Assembly (NCBI GenBank): GCA_028678815.1
Contig: JAJRCS010000167.1
Location: forward strand, 1-8,217
DNA length: 8,217 nt
Direction of reading: 5' to 3'
Source of the DNA: Methanomicrobiales archaeon
GTDB lineage: Archaea > Halobacteriota > Methanomicrobia > Methanomicrobiales > JACTUA01
Below the pieces are notes generated by a model. The model made no database searches. It was not told the DNA's origin and was given only the letters and a program-made list of their open reading frames with translations. Below, piece by piece: positions 1 through 5,846 of this stretch. The position numbers and the translations under genes were made by a program. Each line of letters begins with the position of its first letter. The first letter of the stretch is position 1.

Positions 1-62
1 TCACCCACAACGTCGGCGGCACCGGCGCCACGGTGGTCGTCCACATCCTGGGGGTGACCTGA
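1..62 (+). CDS. Thiolase (acetyl-CoA C-acetyltransferase family), C-terminal end only
   Basis: Only the last 19 codons and the TGA stop (60-62) are in the window. The visible tail reads THNVGGTGATVVVHILGVT. The N-x-GG-x-G-A-x-VV-x-HIL pattern is the glycine-rich end of thiolase-fold enzymes, which helps close the active site. In archaea this subgroup condenses two acetyl-CoA to acetoacetyl-CoA, the first step of the mevalonate pathway for isoprenoid lipids. The next gene, a DUF35 protein, starts 1 base after this stop. The thiolase/DUF35 pair is the usual archaeal arrangement, often with HMG-CoA synthase just upstream. Family assignment is firm for so short a piece because motif and neighbour agree; exact substrate cannot be read here. 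Confidence 0.8.
   Translation, partial: THNVGGTGATVVVHILGVT
51..57 (+). promoter_or_regulatory. Ribosome binding site for the DUF35 gene
   Basis: GGGGTGA lies inside the thiolase coding end, 6 bases before the ATG at 64. It contains GGTGA, complementary to the archaeal 16S 3' end. With a gap of only 1 base between the stop and the next start, this points to translational coupling and a fixed ratio of thiolase to DUF35 protein. Confidence 0.65.
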
Positions 63-63
63 G

Positions 64-456
64 ATGTCCGTCGCGCGGTTCTGGCGTAAGATCCCGCAGC
101 GGTACAACCTCATCGGGACCCGGTGCAGGACCTGCGGGAGGCACTACTTCCCCCCGCGGTCCTTCTGCCCCGACTGCCGGCGCCACGGGAAGATCGAGGA
201 GTACCGTTTCCCGGGAACCGGGCAGGTCGTCACCCACACCGTGATCCGGTCGGCGAGCGAGCAGTTCGAGAACATCACCCCCTACGTCCTCGCCATCATC
301 AAACTTGACGAGGGGCCGCGCCTCACCGCCCAGGTGGTGGCAAAGCCGGAGGAGGTCACCGTGGGGACCCGGGTCCGGGCGGTCTTCCGGCGGATCATGG
401 CCGACGGGGAATCCGGCGTCATCCACTATGGGACAAAGTTTGTCCCGGTGAAATAA
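64..456 (+). CDS. DUF35 Zn-ribbon/OB-fold protein, partner of thiolase and HMG-CoA synthase
   Basis: This 130-aa protein has the two-part DUF35 layout. A short N-terminal helix leads into a rubredoxin-like zinc ribbon with C21-x2-C24 and C35-x2-C38. An OB-fold-like beta-rich domain follows from about residue 45 to the end (PGTGQVVTHTVI, then PYVLAIIKLDEGPRLTAQVV). In methanogens such a protein is known to bridge acetoacetyl-CoA thiolase and HMG-CoA synthase in one complex, so that the unfavourable thiolase product passes directly to the synthase through a shared CoA-binding site. It is a scaffold with no known catalysis of its own. Its position 1 base after the thiolase stop, in the same operon, fits that role. 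Length and all four cysteines are normal for the family. The role is inferred from family and context. Confidence 0.9.
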   Translation: MSVARFWRKIPQRYNLIGTRCRTCGRHYFPPRSFCPDCRRHGKIEEYRFPGTGQVVTHTVIRSASEQFENITPYVLAIIKLDEGPRLTAQVVAKPEEVTVGTRVRAVFRRIMADGESGVIHYGTKFVPVK

Positions 457-483
457 TCTCCCTCTCCCAATGTTTTAGATCTC

Positions 484-519
484 TTTTTTCGTATCCGCGA
501 CGGATCGTGACGGTTTTTT
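484..519 (+). terminator. Probable terminator of the thiolase-DUF35 operon
   Basis: Two runs of six T occur at 484-489 and 514-519, starting 27 bases after the DUF35 stop. Between them ATCCG-CGA-CGGAT (493-505) forms a 5-bp hairpin, so the second T-run resembles a bacterial-style intrinsic terminator. Archaeal RNA polymerase stops at U-runs alone, so either run may serve. Confidence 0.6.
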
Positions 520-554
520 GTATTGTTCGTCTTGGTCGTCGTGCTCCTGGGGGA

Positions 555-579
555 GGGAGGGTTCATCAGAACCCGACCT
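555..579. repeat. Palindromic intergenic repeat, copy 1
   Basis: This is the first of two identical 25-bp copies. It contains GGGTTC-ATCA-GAACCC (559-574), a perfect 6-bp stem with a 4-base loop. It is followed directly by an unrelated stronger hairpin at 584-605 (CACCCCGCC-ACCA-GGCGGGGTG, perfect 9-bp stem). The layout resembles REP-like or miniature palindromic elements, but with only two copies visible the class is not established. Confidence 0.75.
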
Positions 580-583
580 GGAG

Positions 584-605
584 CACCCCGCCACCAGGCG
601 GGGTG
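584..605. other. GC-rich hairpin between the two repeat copies
   Basis: The arms CACCCCGCC (584-592) and GGCGGGGTG (597-605) are perfectly complementary over 9 bp around the loop ACCA. It is the most stable-looking local stem in the gap. No T-run follows on either strand, so it is not a clear intrinsic terminator and more likely belongs to the repeat element. Confidence 0.65.
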
Positions 606-611
606 TGACCC

Positions 612-636
612 GGGAGGGTTCATCAGAACCCGACCT
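612..636. repeat. Palindromic intergenic repeat, copy 2
   Basis: This copy matches copy 1 over all 25 bases, 57 bases downstream; allowing one mismatch, the match extends to 30 bases (555-584 against 612-641). The inner palindrome is at 616-631. Like copy 1 it is followed at once by a hairpin (634-656), whose sequence differs from the one after copy 1: CCTC and GCGAC pair with GTCGC and GAGG around a GAA loop, with GA bulged. Confidence 0.75.
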
Positions 637-754
637 CGAGCGACGAAGTCGCGAGGGCTACCGCCCCCCGGCGCGGCCGTCCCCCTCCGGGTCCGGGATC
701 AGCTAATCCGGTGGCTCGTGGGAGAACGTGCGAACAGGTTTTAGGGGGAGGATG

Positions 755-820
755 CCCGGACAGGCCCTATCCTACCGGGGGACGCCACAGCGGCGGGGGC
801 GAGGCGAAGCCGACGCCCCC
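755..820. other. Two further GC-rich hairpins near the trm5 end
   Basis: The first spans 755-779: CCCGG and AGG pair with CCT and CCGGG. The second spans 795-820: GGGGGCG pairs with CGCCCCC, and inside it GGC-GAA-GCC forms a second stem. The GAA loop is shared with the 634-656 hairpin. Function is unknown; they could be remnants of the same repeat family or protect the 3' end of a read-through transcript. Confidence 0.5.
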
Positions 821-841
821 AGGAGCGTCTGATATCCCGGT

Positions 842-846
842 AAAAA
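842..846 (-). terminator. Probable T-run terminator of trm5
   Basis: AAAAA on the plus strand is a run of five T on the trm5 strand, 31 bases past its stop codon (878-880). Archaeal transcription can end at such short U-runs without a hairpin. It is the only A-run in the stretch downstream of trm5 before the GC-rich hairpins begin. Confidence 0.4.
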
Positions 847-877
847 TTGTAAGAACGATAGGTGGATCTGTCGGATT

Positions 878-1795
878 TCATTCAACCCGAAGATCATACA
901 CCGCGAGCCACTCCCCCGGCGAGTAGGTGTGGACCACCCGCTCCCCGAGGATCCGGCACCCCTTCTCCCGGATGACGGGGGCGAGGGCGCCCTCCTCCCC
1001 GACCATGGCATAGAGGTGGATGGCCCCGCCCGGCCTGCAGAGGGCGAGGGCTGCATCGAGGAATCCCACGGCACCGAAGGGGAGGTTCATCACCACCCGG
1101 TCGAAGCCGGGGGGGAGAATGCCGGGGAGGCGCGCGGCATCGGCGAGGAGGGGGAGGATGTTCCCCGCCCGGTTGAGGGCGATGTTCGCGAGCATGAGCC
1201 CCACGGCGCCCGGGTTGATGTCGGCAGCGTAGATGATGCCGGCCCGTGGCGCGAGGGTGATGGCAAAGGGGCCCACCCCGGCGAACATGTCGAGGACGCG
1301 CTCCCCTTTGCCCATGAGCCCGAGGACGCGCTGCCGCTCCCCCGAGAGCCGGGGGGAGAAGTAGGCGAGGGAGAGGTCGATCTCGAACCGGAGCCCGTAC
1401 TCGGTGTAGCTGGTCCTCGTCGTGGGGGTGCCCGCGAGGACCGAGAACCGCCGTGTCCGGAACTCCCCCTCCACCGGCCCCTCCGGGAGGAGGACCGTGT
1501 GTATGGACGGCCGTGAACCGAGGAGGAGCTCCGCGCCCCTGACCCCCGCATCCGGCTCGAGGAGCACGGCAATCCCGCCGACGAGGTCATGCCGGGGGAG
1601 ATCGGGGCGTTCCGGCACCTCCTCGAAGAGGGCACGCTCGCACCCCCCGCAGGGCTCCTTCACCGGGAGGAGGAGATCGGCACCGTCGCGCCTGAGGAGG
1701 AGGGAGGTGTCGAGGCGCCCCTCCCTGAGGAGCTGCAGGCGCTGCTTCTCGCCCACCGACTTCGGTACCCTCAGGCACCACCCCTCCCGCACCAT
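878..1795 (-). CDS. trm5: Trm5-type tRNA (guanine37-N1)-methyltransferase
   Basis: The enzyme transfers a methyl group from S-adenosylmethionine to N1 of G37, next to the tRNA anticodon, preventing +1 frameshifting. The 305-aa product has the family's order of parts: an N-terminal tRNA-binding D1-like region (about 1-60), a D2 region with HDLVGGIAVLLEP (69-81) and GPVEGEFRTRRFSVLAG (106-122), then FSPRL (146-150) leading into a class I methyltransferase fold. SAM-binding motif I is DMFAGVGPFAI (169-179), followed by AADINPGA (190-197), and the catalytic-site NLP is at 237-239. The start at 1795 is supported by GGAGGG (1805-1810) 9 bases upstream and by the family-like N-terminus (CLRVPKSVGE). 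It is somewhat shorter than many archaeal Trm5 proteins. A Trm5a/Taw22 role in wyosine synthesis cannot be excluded. It is divergent from hmgA with only 47 bases between start codons. Confidence 0.9.
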   Translation of the reverse strand: MVREGWCLRVPKSVGEKQRLQLLREGRLDTSLLLRRDGADLLLPVKEPCGGCERALFEEVPERPDLPRHDLVGGIAVLLEPDAGVRGAELLLGSRPSIHTVLLPEGPVEGEFRTRRFSVLAGTPTTRTSYTEYGLRFEIDLSLAYFSPRLSGERQRVLGLMGKGERVLDMFAGVGPFAITLAPRAGIIYAADINPGAVGLMLANIALNRAGNILPLLADAARLPGILPPGFDRVVMNLPFGAVGFLDAALALCRPGGAIHLYAMVGEEGALAPVIREKGCRILGERVVHTYSPGEWLAVYDLRVE

Positions 1796-1804
1796 GCCAG
1801 GCCA

Positions 1805-1810
1805 CCCTCC
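1805..1810 (-). promoter_or_regulatory. Ribosome binding site of trm5
   Basis: On the minus strand GGAGGG lies 9 bases before the trm5 ATG (1793-1795). It fixes the start and contrasts with hmgA on the other strand, which has no such site. Confidence 0.6.
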
Positions 1811-1811
1811 A

Positions 1812-1819
1812 GCTTTAAT
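1812..1819 (+). promoter_or_regulatory. TATA-like box for hmgA in the 47-base divergent spacer
   Basis: CTTTAATC is the only AT-rich stretch between trm5 and hmgA. Its centre is about 28 bases before the hmgA ATG at 1843, which is where an archaeal TATA box would place the transcription start on or beside the start codon. No Shine-Dalgarno precedes that ATG, so a leaderless mRNA is likely. Confidence 0.45.
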
Positions 1820-1842
1820 CCTCCGGTTCCCCAGAGTTGATC

Positions 1843-3060
1843 ATGGATAAGTACCTCGAGAGGCTAAAAAAGGGCGCGCTGAAGCTCTATGCCCTGGAGA
1901 AGGAGGTCCCGGCTCCCGAGGCCATCAGGATCCGGAGGGCGTTCATCGAGGGGGAGACCGGCGTGCAGCTCCCGATGCTCGGCTCCTTCACCATGGACCC
2001 GTCATCCGCCGTCACCCGGAACATCGAGAACATGGTGGGGGCCGTCCAGGTCCCCGTCGGGGTCGCCGGGCCCCTGCGGGTGAAGGGGGAGCATGCGGAC
2101 GGCTCCTTCTGGGTGCCCCTCGCCACCACCGAGGGGGCCCTCGTCGCATCGGTGAACCGCGGGTGCGGGGCCATCACCCGGGCGGGGGGCGCGGACGTGC
2201 GGATCCTGAGGAACGGGATGACCCGCGCCCCGGTCTTCTCCACCCGGGACATCCTCCATGCCCGGGCGGTGAAGGAGTACGTGGACGCGAACCGTGACGC
2301 CCTCGCCGCCGCCGCGGCGGAGACCACCTCCCACGGGGAGCTGACCGGTGCCATGACCTTTGTCACGGGGACCACGGTCCATGTCCGGCTCGAGTTCGAC
2401 ACGAAGGATGCCATGGGCATGAACATGGTCACCATCGCTTCCGAGCGGATCGCGGACCTCATCGAGGAGAAGACCGGTGCCCGGCTCGTCGCCCTCTCGG
2501 GGAACCTCTGCACCGACAAGAAGCCCGCCGCCGTGAACGGGATCCTCGGCCGGGGGAAGACCGTGGTGGCCGGCGTCTTCCTCCCCGACGCCCTCGTCTC
2601 GGAGGTCTTCAAGACCGATGCCCGGACCATCGCCGAGGTGAACTACCGGAAGAACCTCCTCGGCTCCGCCCGGGCCGGGTCCCTCGGGTTCAACGCCCAT
2701 GCGGCGAATGTCATCGCCGGGATCTTCATCGCCTGCGGGCAGGACGCAGCCCACGTGGTGGAGGGATCGGGGGCTTTCACCACCGTGGAGGCGCAGGAGG
2801 GGGGGGTGTACGTCGCGGTCACCCTCCCCGCCCTCCAGCTCGGAACCGTCGGGGGCGGGACCGGCCTCGGGACCCAGCGGGAGTGCCTCTCCCTCCTCGG
2901 GGTCGCGGGCGGCGGGACCCCGCCCGGGGCGAACGCCAGGAAGTTCGCCGAGATCGCCGGCGCGGCGGTCCTCGCCGGCGAGCTCTCCCTCCTCGGGGCC
3001 CTCGGGGCCGGGCACCTCGCCCGGGCCCACAAGGCCCTCGGCAGGGGGAGAAAGGGCTAG
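1843..3060 (+). CDS. hmgA: 3-hydroxy-3-methylglutaryl-CoA reductase, class I
   Basis: The enzyme reduces HMG-CoA to mevalonate with two NAD(P)H, the committed step of archaeal membrane lipid synthesis. The 405-aa soluble protein carries all class I signatures: ENMVGAVQVPVGVAGPL (62-78), ATTEGALVASVNRG (94-107), DAMGMNMV (189-196), the GNLCTDKKPAAVNGILGRGK segment (220-239), NAHAANVIAGIFIACGQDAA (284-303) and VGGGTGLGTQRECL (336-349). By homology the catalytic residues are E98, K226, D301 and H396; all are present. There is no membrane anchor, as usual in archaea. I chose ATG 1843; a TTG at 1837 would add two residues but has no support. It lies 1.4 kb from the thiolase/DUF35 pair of the same pathway. 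The stop overlaps the rimI stop on the other strand by 4 bases. Confidence 0.97.
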   Translation: MDKYLERLKKGALKLYALEKEVPAPEAIRIRRAFIEGETGVQLPMLGSFTMDPSSAVTRNIENMVGAVQVPVGVAGPLRVKGEHADGSFWVPLATTEGALVASVNRGCGAITRAGGADVRILRNGMTRAPVFSTRDILHARAVKEYVDANRDALAAAAAETTSHGELTGAMTFVTGTTVHVRLEFDTKDAMGMNMVTIASERIADLIEEKTGARLVALSGNLCTDKKPAAVNGILGRGKTVVAGVFLPDALVSEVFKTDARTIAEVNYRKNLLGSARAGSLGFNAHAANVIAGIFIACGQDAAHVVEGSGAFTTVEAQEGGVYVAVTLPALQLGTVGGGTGLGTQRECLSLLGVAGGGTPPGANARKFAEIAGAAVLAGELSLLGALGAGHLARAHKALGRGRKG

Positions 3061-3521
3061 AGGGGGAGCTCCTTCATCATGACGAGGGCATCCTCGCCGT
3101 TGGAGTAGTAGCCGGCGAGGAGGAAGGCCTCGTCGTACCCGAGCCGGTGGTAGAACTCCTGGGCATCGGTGTTCGACACCCGCACCTCGAGGAGAACCCC
3201 GTCGGCCCTCTCGAGGATGAACTGCCGCTCGAGCCGGGCGACGAGGACCTTCCCGAGGCCCTTCCGCCGGTAGGCCGCGGTGATCCCCAGGTTCGAGACA
3301 TGGCCGTAGAGGGCCGCCCCGGTGCTCTCCAGGCAGCCGACGACGAACCCCTTTATCTCGCCCCCGACCGTGGCGACGAAGAAGTGGAAGGGGGTCCACT
3401 GGAGGGTCTGGACGAAGACCTCCTCGTCCCAGGGCTCGACGAAGCATTCCCGCTCGATGGCCATGATGGCCGGGACGTCCGCCGGCCGCGCCCTCCTGAT
3501 CTGCCGGGTATCCGGGTTCAT
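3057..3521 (-). CDS. rimI: RimI/Ard1-like GNAT N-terminal acetyltransferase
   Basis: This 154-aa single-domain GNAT protein would transfer acetyl from acetyl-CoA to the N-terminal amino group of proteins; in archaea this group covers both ribosomal-protein and general N-terminal acetylation. Visible features are the N-terminal IRRARPADVPAIMAIERECF (helix 1), the acetyl-CoA pyrophosphate-binding loop R85-x-x-G88-x-G90 inside LGITAAYRRKGLGK (78-91), motif B in LEVRVSNTDAQEFYHRLGY (111-129) and the RimI-type end YYSNGEDALVMMK (138-150). Length is normal. A purine-rich GAGGGG precedes the ATG closely on the minus strand. It is divergent from the DUF1015 gene and convergent with hmgA. No Kae1 or other fusion is seen. 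The family is sure; the preferred N-terminal residues are not readable. Confidence 0.92.
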   Translation of the reverse strand: MNPDTRQIRRARPADVPAIMAIERECFVEPWDEEVFVQTLQWTPFHFFVATVGGEIKGFVVGCLESTGAALYGHVSNLGITAAYRRKGLGKVLVARLERQFILERADGVLLEVRVSNTDAQEFYHRLGYDEAFLLAGYYSNGEDALVMMKELPL

Positions 3522-3551
3522 GCACCCCTCTCTTCTAAGGGAATCGTGAGG

Positions 3552-3565
3552 TTAAAATGGATATA
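3552..3565. promoter_or_regulatory. Divergent promoter between rimI and the DUF1015 gene
   Basis: TTAAAATGGATATA is the only AT-rich patch between the two divergent genes. ATATA (3561-3565) sits about 30 bases before ATG 3593, fitting a TATA box for a leaderless DUF1015 mRNA. Read on the other strand, TTTTAA (3553-3558) sits about 34 bases before the rimI ATG, fitting a TATA box with a very short leader. The two boxes nearly overlap, so the two genes may compete for TBP. Confidence 0.4.
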
Positions 3566-3592
3566 CCACCTCCGGTATCCGGACAGAATCCC

Positions 3593-4852
3593 ATGGCAGA
3601 GGTGCATCCCTTCAGGGCCCTCCGGCCCACCCCCGCCCTCGCCCCCGAGGTCGCCTCGGTCCCCTACGACGTGATCTCGGCGGCCGAGGCCGCGGAGTGC
3701 ATCCGCCGGAACCCGAGCTCCTTCCTCCGGGTGAGCCGCGCGGATGCCGAGCTCCCCGGCACCCCGCCCCATGATGAGGCGGTCTACCGCCGTGCCCGGG
3801 AGAACCTCATCTCCCTCGTCAGGGACGGGATCCTCGTCAGGGACGAGGAGCCGTCGCTCTACCTTTACCAGGCCGGGGACGGCACCCGGTGGGTGACGGG
3901 CCTCGTCTGCACCATCGGCGTGGACGGCTCCCTGGACGGGACCATCCGGAGCCACGAGCTCACCCGGAGGGACAAGGAGGAGGACCGGACCCGGCACATC
4001 GAGGCCGTGAATGCCCAGACGGGCCTCGTCTTCCTCTTCTACCGGGACGACGGGAGGATAGGGAGGGATATCGGGGACCTCGTGCCCGGGCGGGAGGACC
4101 CGGTCGCCGTCGTCGGGGCGGGGAACGGGATGATCCACCGGATCTACCGTATCAGGGACCCGGAGGCCATCGCCCGGGCCCTCCGGCTCGTCCAGCCCAT
4201 CGGCCGGCTCTACATCGCCGACGGGCATCACCGCGCGGCGGCGGCGAGGAACGTGGCCCTGGCGAGGAGGAGGGGAGGGAAGGGCGGCGGGGAGGCGGAC
4301 CGGTTCATGGCCGTCCTCTTCCCCCACGACCAGGTGGAGATCCACGGGTACAGCCGGCTCGTCACCGATCTCGCCGGCCTCTCCCCCGGGGCCTTTCTCG
4401 GGAAGCTCGGGGAGCGGTTCCAGGTCTGCAGGTCCACCCCGGCCGGGAAGGCCGAGTTCAGGACCACCGGGGGGGCCGGTCCGGGCCTCCACCTCTTCCG
4501 GATGTTCCTCGGCGGCGCATGGTACGAGCTGAGCAGGCCGGGTGAGCCGGCCCTCCCCGGGGGCGTCCCGGTCCTCGACGTCCAGGTCCTCCAGGACGAG
4601 ATCCTCGGGCCCCTCCTCGGGATACGGGATCCCCGGGACAATCCCCGGCTCCAGTTCCTCGGCGGGTCCCGGCCGGTGACCGACCTCGAGGACCTGGTGG
4701 AGAGCGGGGAATACGCCGTCGCCTTCTCCCTCCAGCCGGTCGGGATCGGGGAGGTCATGGCCATCGCCGACGCCGGGGGGATCATGCCCCCCAAGTCCAC
4801 CTGGTTCGAGCCGAAGCTGAAAAGCGGCCTCCTCGTCCACCCCCTGGACTGA
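3593..4852 (+). CDS. DUF1015 family protein (ParB-like fold suspected)
   Basis: The 419-aa protein matches DUF1015, a family of unknown biochemical role. Recognisable blocks are HPFRALRP (5-12), ASVPYDVIS (21-29), SFLRVSRAD (43-51), GTIRSHELTRRDKEEDRTRH (116-135), IYRIRDPEAI (184-193), LYIADGHHRAAAA (206-218), LDVQVLQDEILGPLLGI (328-344) and IMPPKSTWFEPKL (397-409). DGHHR resembles the nucleotide-binding loop of ParB/SerK-like proteins, and members have been labelled ParB-family in databases; in some bacteria they neighbour serine-biosynthesis genes. A small-molecule kinase or CTPase activity is therefore a hypothesis only. Start choice: ATG 3593 gives the usual family N-terminus and suits the TATA-like box at 3561. 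ATG 3557 would add 12 residues (MDIPPPVSGQNP) and has a weak GAGGT 4 bases upstream. No signal peptide or membrane segment. Confidence 0.88.
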   Translation: MAEVHPFRALRPTPALAPEVASVPYDVISAAEAAECIRRNPSSFLRVSRADAELPGTPPHDEAVYRRARENLISLVRDGILVRDEEPSLYLYQAGDGTRWVTGLVCTIGVDGSLDGTIRSHELTRRDKEEDRTRHIEAVNAQTGLVFLFYRDDGRIGRDIGDLVPGREDPVAVVGAGNGMIHRIYRIRDPEAIARALRLVQPIGRLYIADGHHRAAAARNVALARRRGGKGGGEADRFMAVLFPHDQVEIHGYSRLVTDLAGLSPGAFLGKLGERFQVCRSTPAGKAEFRTTGGAGPGLHLFRMFLGGAWYELSRPGEPALPGGVPVLDVQVLQDEILGPLLGIRDPRDNPRLQFLGGSRPVTDLEDLVESGEYAVAFSLQPVGIGEVMAIADAGGIMPPKSTWFEPKLKSGLLVHPLD

Positions 4853-4867
4853 GTCCCTCCCTCACCC

Positions 4868-4873
4868 TTTATT
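4868..4873 (+). promoter_or_regulatory. TATA-like box of hisG
   Basis: TTTATT stands alone in the 45-base GC-rich gap before hisG. Its centre is 27-28 bases before ATG 4898 and there is no GGAGG or GGTGA upstream of that ATG, so hisG is probably transcribed separately as a leaderless mRNA. Confidence 0.45.
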
Positions 4874-4897
4874 CCGTCCGGGGCAGATAGATCCGGT

Positions 4898-5770
4898 ATG
4901 ATTACCCTCGCACTCCCGAAGGGCAGCCTCGAGGAGCAGACCCTCCAGCTCTTCCGGGAGGCCGACCTCGAGGTACGGAGGACGGAACGGGACTATAACC
5001 CGGCCATCCGTGACCCCCGGATCGGCAAGGTGAAGATCCTCCGGCCCCAGGAGATCCCGACCTATGTCGCCATGGGCTACTTCGACCTCGGGATCACGGG
5101 CTTCGACTGGGTCCGGGAGACGGGGGCCGACGTGGTGGAGGTCGCCCGGCTCTCGTACAGCAAGGGCGGGGAGGGGAATGTCCGGATCGTGGTCGCGGTG
5201 CACCGGGACGAGCCCCTGGAGAACCCGTCCCAGATCCGGCCCGGGAGCAGGGTCACCACCGAGTACCCGGAGATCACCAGGCGGTACTTCGAGCAGCTGG
5301 GGATACCGGTCCGGCTCTTTCCCTCGTACGGGGCATCGGAGGCCAAGGTCCCGGACCTCATGGACGTGGTGGTGGACCTCACCGAGACGGGGACCACCCT
5401 CCGGAGGAACGGCCTCAAGATCATCGGGGAGATCCTGGAGTCCTCCACCGTGGTCATCGCGAACCGGGAGAGCTACGCCGACCCCTGGAAGCGGAGGGAG
5501 ATGGAGGAGATCCGGACCCTCCTCATGGGAGTCATCGAGGGGAGGAGGCAGGTCCTCATCACCATGAACGTCCCGGGCCCTGCCCTGGAGGAGGTCATCG
5601 GCATGCTCCCGGCCATGAAGAAGCCCACGCTGAGCCGGCTCCATGGCATCGATTACTACAGCATCCAGACGGTGGTCCCGAAGGCGGGGGTGAACCAGCT
5701 CATCCCGAGGCTGAAGGCCGCAGGCGCCGAGGATATCCTCGAGATCCCCATCTCGAAGATCGTGCGATAG
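4898..5770 (+). CDS. hisG: ATP phosphoribosyltransferase, long form
   Basis: HisG joins ATP and PRPP to give N1-(5-phosphoribosyl)-ATP, the first and feedback-controlled step of histidine synthesis. The 290-aa length is that of the long form, which carries its own regulatory domain and needs no HisZ. The N-terminus ITLALPKGSLEEQT (2-15) and the segment YVAMGYFDLGITGFDWV (56-72) form the first half of the catalytic periplasmic-binding-like fold. The PRPP-binding loop is DLTETGTTLRRNGL (160-173). From about 210 the ACT-like domain that binds histidine follows, including PGPALEEVIGMLPAMKKPTLSRL (226-248) and the end AEDILEIPISKIV. ATG 4898 is the natural family start. The gene stands alone between DUF1015 and a surface operon; scattered his genes are common in archaea. 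Nothing is truncated or missing. Confidence 0.96.
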   Translation: MITLALPKGSLEEQTLQLFREADLEVRRTERDYNPAIRDPRIGKVKILRPQEIPTYVAMGYFDLGITGFDWVRETGADVVEVARLSYSKGGEGNVRIVVAVHRDEPLENPSQIRPGSRVTTEYPEITRRYFEQLGIPVRLFPSYGASEAKVPDLMDVVVDLTETGTTLRRNGLKIIGEILESSTVVIANRESYADPWKRREMEEIRTLLMGVIEGRRQVLITMNVPGPALEEVIGMLPAMKKPTLSRLHGIDYYSIQTVVPKAGVNQLIPRLKAAGAEDILEIPISKIVR

Positions 5771-5776
5771 GGGGTA

Positions 5777-5808
5777 ACCATCCCCGGGTCTCCGACGGGG
5801 GCCATGGT
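5777..5808 (+). other. Hairpin directly after hisG
   Basis: ACCATCCCCG (5777-5786) pairs with CGGGG (5796-5800) and ATGGT (5804-5808), with GCC bulged. It begins 6 bases after the hisG stop and may protect the 3' end or take part in termination. No T-run follows it directly. Confidence 0.45.
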
Positions 5809-5826
5809 GGGGGAATACCTCCCCGG

Positions 5827-5846
5827 GGAAAGGAGATCTCCTTTCC
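5827..5846. repeat. Perfect 20-bp palindrome downstream of hisG
   Basis: GGAAAGGAGA is followed directly by its exact reverse complement TCTCCTTTCC. CCC (5822-5824) and GGG (5847-5849) can lengthen the stem past a GG bulge. The right arm recurs in near-copy at 5865-5876 (CTCCTTCCGGGA). In DNA it could be a site for a dimeric regulator of the surface operon; in RNA, a hisG terminator or stabilising stem. Confidence 0.6.

Larger units (their letters stand above)
457..877. other. Convergent intergenic region, 421 bases, rich in hairpins and without a supported gene
   Basis: This gap lies between the ends of the DUF35 gene (+) and trm5 (-). It holds T-runs for both strands, two copies of a 25-bp repeat that each contain a palindrome, and at least four more GC-rich hairpins between 584 and 820. 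Its ends are AT-rich relative to the rest of the window. The short open frames here have skewed composition, no ribosome binding site and no recognisable protein family, so I do not call genes. No tRNA cloverleaf or CRISPR-like series was seen. Confidence 0.7.

Noticed and set aside
559..574. tRNA T-arm (GGTTC...GAACC)
   Set aside because: The loop is 4 bases rather than 7, and no acceptor, D or anticodon arms can be placed around it.
555..641. CRISPR array
   Set aside because: Only two repeat copies, palindromic throughout, with a self-complementary hairpin in place of a unique spacer, and no cas genes.
426..744. Small proteins in the convergent gap (65-73 codons on both strands)
   Set aside because: They translate the 25-bp repeat and T-runs into repetitive or basic peptides (FIRTRP repeated in one), lack ribosome binding sites and match no family I know.
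929..1516. Plus-strand open frame opposite trm5
   Set aside because: Shadow of trm5, whose SAM-binding and NLP motifs are clear on the minus strand; no ribosome binding site.
2002..3525. Long minus-strand open frame (507 codons) across hmgA and rimI
   Set aside because: It is antisense to a clear HMG-CoA reductase and overlaps rimI in another frame. Its Gly/Arg/Pro/Glu-rich composition is that of a GC-rich shadow frame and shows no family motif.
3518..4840. Long minus-strand open frame (440 codons) opposite the DUF1015 gene
   Set aside because: The plus strand carries conserved DUF1015 blocks. The antisense product is a Pro/Gly/Glu-rich shadow without recognisable domains.
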